Source of the DNA: an uncultured Actinomycetes bacterium
Lineage (GTDB): Bacteria; Actinomycetota; Acidimicrobiia; Acidimicrobiales; Acidimicrobilacustridaceae
Assembly: GCA_937927725.1 (NCBI GenBank)
Contig: CALBSE010000026.1
Span: 36,611 to 100,610 of the forward strand
Reading direction: 5' to 3'
DNA: 64,000 nt
The translations under genes and the position numbers were made by a program. Positions 59,740-64,000 of this stretch are shown one piece after another. A model generated the notes under the pieces. That model searched no databases. It was not told the DNA's origin and saw only the letters and a program-made list of their open reading frames with translations. The first letter of the stretch is position 1. Every line of letters begins with the position of its first letter.

Positions 59740-60951
59740 TCACCTGCGATTCGACCAGGCGCTGAAACTCGCGACCGACCCCGAGCCCGGTCGCTGAAGC
59801 CACGGCCAAGGGTGAAGCTCGGCGAGAACTAACTCGTTCGCTCGGTGCCTCCAACCAGGCACGGGAGCAAACGTCGTGGCAAGGGGGCGGCCGGCCAGAA
59901 CCTTTCGCGGATCTCCGAGATGAATCTCGATGGCGCGCTCGGCGCCTAACTCGGCGAGACGATCACCAAGAAAGACCAGACGTTTCGTAGAAAGTTGCAG
60001 TGCTCGAAGCAGCGCTTCATCGAAAACAAAGACCACAGGCAGACCGGGATGTGCGGCAAGTGCAGGATCGTCATCGCCCAGCGACTCTGCCGTGAGCCAC
60101 ACGACGTCAGGAGACGAAGAACGCTCGACCTGCTTTGGTCCCGCTGTCGTCTCAGGATCAGGATCACGTCGAAGGCGAGCTTCGCTCTCAACTGATCGCA
60201 GTTCAGGTTCGTCTGGCCATTCACGTATCGGACACGCATCGCGGTGCTCACACGAATCGCAGAGTTCCGGTGCGCGCCGACGGACTTGAGACTGCGAGAA
60301 CCCGTAGACCTTTGATGAACCAGTGCCAATCGTCCACTGCCACCCAAGTCGATTCGCGGCGCGAGAACCATCAAGGAGATGGGTGAAGAAATACTGCTCA
60401 CCGACGCGCCAGTCAGCATCGTTTCGTACCGACCATTGCGAGGCGAGCCACATACGCGTCTGATTCACCATCCAGCCATCGGTCTCAAGTTCGTCAAGGT
60501 TCACGGCGATGCAACGCATCGATCGATCCCACGGATCGCTTTCCAAAATCGATTCTGCTGCGCGTTCATTTCGCAACGGTCGCGATGTGCTGCGACCAAG
60601 TCGTGCATAGACGTGGCGGGCGTACTCCTGCCACCGAAGTTCATCGCGAAACTTCAGTACATCCTTTGCTGGTCCGTTCACCGCTTTAAAAACTCGTGGG
60701 AGTGTCAGCAGACCATGACGAATCCAGGGCGAAAGTCCGGAAGCGCCACGCCGCCCTAATGGCAAAACCTCGTTGCGACGATCGGCATAGCCAGTGAGAT
60801 CCAACACCGCGAGCGCAGCATCTGCAGCCGCTTGCGTTCCAGTGAAACGTTCCGACCTGCGCACATCGTCACTGCAGAGATGTGCGAGATGTTGCGCAAC
60901 CCACTGCACTTCTTGTCCCGGCTCAGGAATTGGCAGCATCGTTGAGTTCAT
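59740..60951 (-). CDS. Photolyase/cryptochrome-like protein with reversed domain order
   Basis: A 403-residue protein. Residues about 30-230 are the FAD-binding photolyase domain: GASGLSPWIRHGLLTLPRVF, LRWQEYARHV, DGWMVNQTRMWLASQW, DWRVGEQYF, GWQWTIGTGS. Then Cys231, Cys234 and Cys240 (CDSCEHRDACPI). Residues about 282-385 resemble the alpha/beta antenna domain that normally starts photolyases: DVVWLTAESLGDDDPALAA, VVFVFDEALLRALQLSTKRL, LGAERAIEIHLGDP. Order is thus FAD domain then Rossmann domain. The start overlaps the DUF2256 gene (ATGA). Repair or signalling role unknown. Confidence 0.75.
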   Translation of the reverse strand: MNSTMLPIPEPGQEVQWVAQHLAHLCSDDVRRSERFTGTQAAADAALAVLDLTGYADRRNEVLPLGRRGASGLSPWIRHGLLTLPRVFKAVNGPAKDVLKFRDELRWQEYARHVYARLGRSTSRPLRNERAAESILESDPWDRSMRCIAVNLDELETDGWMVNQTRMWLASQWSVRNDADWRVGEQYFFTHLLDGSRAANRLGWQWTIGTGSSKVYGFSQSQVRRRAPELCDSCEHRDACPIREWPDEPELRSVESEARLRRDPDPETTAGPKQVERSSSPDVVWLTAESLGDDDPALAAHPGLPVVFVFDEALLRALQLSTKRLVFLGDRLAELGAERAIEIHLGDPRKVLAGRPLATTFAPVPGWRHRANELVLAELHPWPWLQRPGSGSVASFSAWSNRR

Positions 60952-61316
60952 GGCAGACCAATTCGAAATGGACCCTTGGCTGTCGAAGGATCAACCCGTC
61001 GACCATTTTGGGTGATGACAACATGTCCTTCCGCAGAAAGTCGACGAGCCGCAGCGCGCGCTGGTTCGGCTGCTCGTTCCCAATCGGCGCCGGAGACCAA
61101 TTTTGCAGCATCGTTTGGACAAATGGTTTGGTTGCGTGGCTGGCTGGCGAGCAGATTCATAATTGCTGCTTCCAGTTCCTCATCAACGGGTTGAACGCCC
61201 CGTTTGCGACATGCATCCGAGCAATAGCGAACCTCATCCCACGAACGGGCCCACTTTTTGCGCCAGGTGATGACGCGTCCGCAGACAATGCAATCCTTCA
61301 CGGCCAGTTCGGACAT
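60948..61316 (-). CDS. DUF2256 + DUF3253 protein
   Basis: A 122-residue protein. The first half is DUF2256 (CIVCGRVITWRKKWARSWDE, YCSDACRK), a small zinc-binding module often next to photolyase genes. The second half matches DUF3253 (AAIMNLLASQPRNQTICPND, ARRLSAEGHVVITQNGRRVD, GPFRI), a winged-helix-like domain. It overlaps the photolyase-like gene by 4 bases. ATG 61316 is chosen over TTG 61325. A regulatory or assembly role for the flavoprotein is inferred. Confidence 0.8.
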   Translation of the reverse strand: MSELAVKDCIVCGRVITWRKKWARSWDEVRYCSDACRKRGVQPVDEELEAAIMNLLASQPRNQTICPNDAAKLVSGADWERAAEPARAAARRLSAEGHVVITQNGRRVDPSTAKGPFRIGLP

Positions 61317-61375
61317 CCCGAGCAACCTACAGAATCAGCGCGAGCGCAGACGCATCGGCAAAGCAACCTTTACGG

Positions 61376-61843
61376 TCAACGACCCGCCGACAGGACATCT
61401 TCGAGTTCGACTGCGTGCGATTCGGAAAACCCTCCGTCGCCACGCCAGAGCACGGAACCCGATCGGTCGACGCAGAGCACCGAAATTGTTGATCGATCTT
61501 TGATCTTGAGCGGCCGCGTCAACAGAGTGACGTCACCGTAAACAGTGAAGGTGCGTTGAAGAATGACTGGTTCTTTGATCGCGGCCGCCATCCCCCCATC
61601 AATAAATTTGCGCACTGGTGACCAAATTCGGCCGATGGTCGGCACCTCGTAGAAGCGCAGGCCCGCATCGGAAAGAGTTGCGTGTTCAAACCATGGCAGC
61701 CATGAATCCACAAGGCGTTGGTGGTCGCGCTGAAAGGCGATGACGACAATGTTGCGATCGCCGACAAACGCGTCCGGCAATTCGACGTCAAGTTCCTCAA
61801 GATTTCGAGCTCGAATGTTTGGAAAGACGAGTTCGGTGGTCAT
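61376..61843 (-). CDS. ATP10-like / thioredoxin-fold protein
   Basis: A 155-residue soluble protein. The pattern FPNIRARNLEELDVELPD, VVIAFQRDHQRLVDSWLPWF, FYEVPTIGRIWSPVRKFIDG, GMAAAI, QRTFTVYGDV and LCVDRSGSVLWRGDGGF resembles the ATP10 family (a thioredoxin-fold group known from mitochondrial ATP synthase assembly) but without a CxxC. The gene lies between the DUF2256 and the renalase-like genes on the same strand, 59 bases each side. Function is unknown; the resemblance is a judgement by eye. Confidence 0.55.
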   Translation of the reverse strand: MTTELVFPNIRARNLEELDVELPDAFVGDRNIVVIAFQRDHQRLVDSWLPWFEHATLSDAGLRFYEVPTIGRIWSPVRKFIDGGMAAAIKEPVILQRTFTVYGDVTLLTRPLKIKDRSTISVLCVDRSGSVLWRGDGGFSESHAVELEDVLSAGR

Positions 61844-61903
61844 CCCGACAGGGTACGGAGGAACTTCGTCATCTACTCGTCGGGCAATCGAGCGTGCTCA
61901 CTG

Positions 61904-62899
61904 CTAGCGCTGAAGTAGTTCGCGGAGCGCCGCTGCCGCAGCGGTACCGGAAAGTGCGGCGCCTTCGACTTTCGCACCGCCAAACGCATCGCCGGCACAG
62001 ACCAAGGGCGGAACTCCATCGAGAACAAGGAATCGTTCAGGATGTTCGACCGAGGGCCGCGCGTAGCGCCAACGCTGAATCTGGATTGAGCCTCGGACCG
62101 CATTCGCAGCAAGACCAGCTGCAGCAAACAGCGCGTCAGCAACCTCGTCATCGATTGCATCCAGGTTCGATGCACTGAATTCAGCAGCCGCATGAATTGT
62201 CACTGCTGGAACTGCTGAGATGCCCTTCAGTTGATTGTCGGCCATCCAATCGATCGGTCCGCTGTCGGGGTCAATTGCGCCGGGTTCGTTGAGCCCCGAA
62301 GGCCCGTCGAGCACCGCCATCAACGCAAGACATGGGTCGTACCTGATCGCGGTCAGCGCGTCTGCATCATTCGGCGATAACTCAACACCACCATTATCGA
62401 ACAACGCCAGAGTTTGGGGAACCGGTGATGTCATAACAACGGCATCGGCCTTGAGTTCGGTCCCATCCGCCAAGACCACCGTCCAAGACTTCCCGTCGTG
62501 AACAAGAGACGACACAAGCGAAGCAGTTCGCACATCGAGACCAACCGCTAACGCTTTCGCGACTGCGTTCATTGATACGGCACCGCGGAATCGCGTATGC
62601 CCATCGGGATCAACGACGCCCTGCGGACCAATGCGACCTCGGAACCAAGGAGCAACAACCCCACCACCGACCAGCTTCGTGATCGTCGCAGCGAAATCAT
62701 CGGTATGTGTCGTAATGAACTGCGCGCCGTGATCGAAGGTCGCATCACCCATACGACGAGTGGCGAGTCGACCGCCAACGCCGCGTCCCTTGTCGAGGAC
62801 GACGACGTCTGCGAGATCTGTCAGATCGTGTGCGGCCGTAAGTCCGGCCATCCCCGCGCCGATCACAACCACACTCGGACGAGTCATTGATGTGTTCAT
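61904..62899 (-). CDS. FAD-dependent oxidoreductase, renalase-like
   Basis: About 331 residues with FAD motif VVVIGAGMAGLTAAHDL, GRGVGGRLATRRMGD and FDHGAQFIT, typical of the renalase/NAD(P)-binding amine-oxidase-like group. The end VCAGDAFGGAKVEGAALSG is the family FAD-contact motif. Renalases oxidise wrongly reduced NAD(P)H isomers. Start uncertain: ATG 62899, ATG 62887 or GTG 62917. It heads the cluster with the ATP10-like, DUF2256 and photolyase-like genes. Confidence 0.8.
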   Translation of the reverse strand: MNTSMTRPSVVVIGAGMAGLTAAHDLTDLADVVVLDKGRGVGGRLATRRMGDATFDHGAQFITTHTDDFAATITKLVGGGVVAPWFRGRIGPQGVVDPDGHTRFRGAVSMNAVAKALAVGLDVRTASLVSSLVHDGKSWTVVLADGTELKADAVVMTSPVPQTLALFDNGGVELSPNDADALTAIRYDPCLALMAVLDGPSGLNEPGAIDPDSGPIDWMADNQLKGISAVPAVTIHAAAEFSASNLDAIDDEVADALFAAAGLAANAVRGSIQIQRWRYARPSVEHPERFLVLDGVPPLVCAGDAFGGAKVEGAALSGTAAAAALRELLQR

Positions 62900-62938
62900 G
62901 AGATCAGAATCGCACACTGACCAAAGAACTGGCGTGGT

Positions 62939-62976
62939 CGGAGGGAGCCGACTGTGTTACGAGTCGACTCCCTCCG
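62939..62976 (-). terminator. Terminator after the LPXTG surface protein
   Basis: A 15-bp stem (62939-62953 with 62962-62976) with one G:U wobble on the minus-strand transcript and an 8-base loop, 12 bases beyond the surface protein stop. Confidence 0.75.
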
Positions 62977-62988
62977 GTTCTCCACGCT

Positions 62989-64000
62989 TTACGAGATGAG
63001 TTCGTTCTCGTCGTTCCGAACGAGGCTTGCCTTCTTGCGCCGCATGCCAAGAACCATGGCACCACCAAGAGTGAAGAGCACAAGGGCAATCCCAAGTGGC
63101 ACGTTCACATTGGAGCCGGTGTAGGGAAGAGTTACAGCCGTAGCGGTTTCGGTTGCATCAACCACCTCGGTGACGCCATCAGAGGAAGGGCCAGAACCAT
63201 CGGAAACGCCAGAACCGTCACCGCCAGTTCCACCAGACCCTGCGTCGCCGCCATTCGTTGCTACCGGCGTCGACACCGTGAAGACCGGATCCTCATTGAA
63301 TGTGAAACTGATCGTTCCGTCTTGGGTTGCCGTGCCCACCAGCGTCAAGACACCGCCGACGTACTGATACACGTTGTCGCCAGACTTGATCGCCGAGTTG
63401 GCGATCGTCATGCGCAGTGGAGTGCCTGCGATCGGAACGGATCCATCCGGGGCAGACCATGTCACGACCAACGACACAACGAAGTTCTGACCATCAGGTA
63501 ACGAATCCGCAATGCCGGCAGTTGCAAGAACCGGATACACGCTGACTGTCGTTCCTGTTGGAAGCGCGCCAGCTGGAATCGTGATCGAAGCGTCCGTCCC
63601 ATTCGAACCCAACGTCAATGTCGTATCAAACGATCCACCAAGAGTGATGTTCGTCGGTTCTCCAAGATCTTTTTCGGACGAGCCCGGGGGAAGAACGTTT
63701 TCTGGAATGGGTGCCTGGTTCACCGACCACACCGCCGTCAGCGTCACATCCGATTCACCAACGGTGTAGGTCTCACCGGGTGCATACGAGTCAGAACCAT
63801 CCGACCAATGCAGGAAGGTGTAACCATCCAACGTCAGACCATCTGCACTTGCAAGCTGAAACGATCCACCATTCGCGACCGCCGAATGCGTCGGCAACGT
63901 GCCAGCACCACCATCAAGGTCATAAGTAACCGAATACACCCGCTCCCACACCGCCGTCAGCGTCACATCCGATTCACCAACGGTGTAGGTCTCACCGGGT
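62989..64000 (-). CDS. LPXTG-anchored surface protein with InlB-type repeats (partial, 5' end outside)
   Basis: The 3' part of a large cell-wall protein; the reading frame stays open to the right edge. It contains Listeria-Bacteroides (InlB B) repeats (YDLDGGAGTLP ... FLHWSDGSDSYAPGETYTVG, then VTLTAVW), a further domain (about 90-250), a G/S/D-rich linker and an LPYTG sorting signal with hydrophobic segment and basic tail (RRKKASLV). Sortase should attach it to the wall; no sortase gene is in the window. Repeats are nearly identical at DNA level. Adhesion is the usual role of such proteins. Confidence 0.85.
   Translation of the reverse strand, partial: PGETYTVGESDVTLTAVWERVYSVTYDLDGGAGTLPTHSAVANGGSFQLASADGLTLDGYTFLHWSDGSDSYAPGETYTVGESDVTLTAVWSVNQAPIPENVLPPGSSEKDLGEPTNITLGGSFDTTLTLGSNGTDASITIPAGALPTGTTVSVYPVLATAGIADSLPDGQNFVVSLVVTWSAPDGSVPIAGTPLRMTIANSAIKSGDNVYQYVGGVLTLVGTATQDGTISFTFNEDPVFTVSTPVATNGGDAGSGGTGGDGSGVSDGSGPSSDGVTEVVDATETATAVTLPYTGSNVNVPLGIALVLFTLGGAMVLGMRRKKASLVRNDENELIS
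63727..64000. repeat. Tandem 219-bp repeat (InlB repeat units)
   Basis: Bases 63727-63781 and 63946-64000 are identical over 55 bases, spaced 219 bp (73 codons). The second copy runs off the edge, so the array is larger than visible. Confidence 0.85.

Overview
The window is a contiguous, gene-dense, moderately GC-rich piece of a bacterial chromosome. No prophage, insertion sequence or CRISPR array is visible. The organism is almost certainly an actinobacterium. From 48 to 56 kb it carries the conserved actinobacterial envelope block crgA / trpG / pknB / pbpA / rodA / pstP / fhaB / fhaA. It also has an MmpL-type transporter with an LppX/LprG-like lipoprotein, an NDMA-type alcohol dehydrogenase, a mycothiol-type (MDMPI) enzyme and K+-independent H+-pyrophosphatase residues. 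The many secreted proteins with T/S-rich tails and the mix of FMO, amidohydrolase and SDR genes would fit class Acidimicrobiia, but that placement is inference.

Layout. 0-8.6 kb: 3' part of prfC, a membrane-anchored beta-propeller, a CDF metal exporter, hppA, an anchored lectin-like protein and an acyltransferase. 8.6-17.4 kb: a nitrogen region with two ammonium transporter/P-II pairs (glnK-amt and amt-glnB). Between them lie a PRC/MgtE_N + NRAMP-like metal transport pair and an MprAB-like two-component system. Identical CTGAC-N6-CTGAC boxes precede both amt operons. 17.4-21.6 kb: a double FKBP lipoprotein, an SDR, and an SPFH/zinc-ribbon + TIM44-like/zinc-ribbon pair, then tRNA-Ala. 21.8-26.8 kb: secreted proteins, a lipoprotein whose 5' end holds two perfect hairpins, and an MMPL transporter.

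26.9-37.8 kb: catabolic and regulatory genes (NDMA-type ADH, two amidohydrolases, TetR, MarR, SDR, APH-like kinase, DUF2071-DCC fusion, MDMPI enzyme). Inside it sits the most unusual locus, a two-gene operon of a small lipoprotein and a Sec-exported homologue of a contractile phage-tail sheath with no other tail genes nearby. 37.8-42.6 kb: a P-type ATPase behind a yybP-ykoY-type Mn2+ riboswitch, then a TrkA pair. 42.8-47.9 kb: zwf, a histidine phosphatase, a sugar porter, a thiolase and a small zinc-ribbon membrane protein. 48-56 kb: the kinase/cell-wall block, then tRNA-Leu. 56.4-64 kb: a secreted Cys-repeat protein, a Baeyer-Villiger-like FMO, a four-gene flavin/photolyase cluster whose photolyase homologue has its two domains in reversed order, and the 3' part of an LPXTG-anchored InlB-repeat surface protein that leaves the window.

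Together the genes suggest a free-living aerobic heterotroph with layered nitrogen (P-II/Amt), manganese or magnesium (CDF, riboswitch-ATPase, NRAMP-like) and light or oxidative responses, and a large investment in exported proteins of unknown role. Start sites were reassigned wherever a ribosome site or a 4-nt overlap with the upstream gene argued for a shorter protein.
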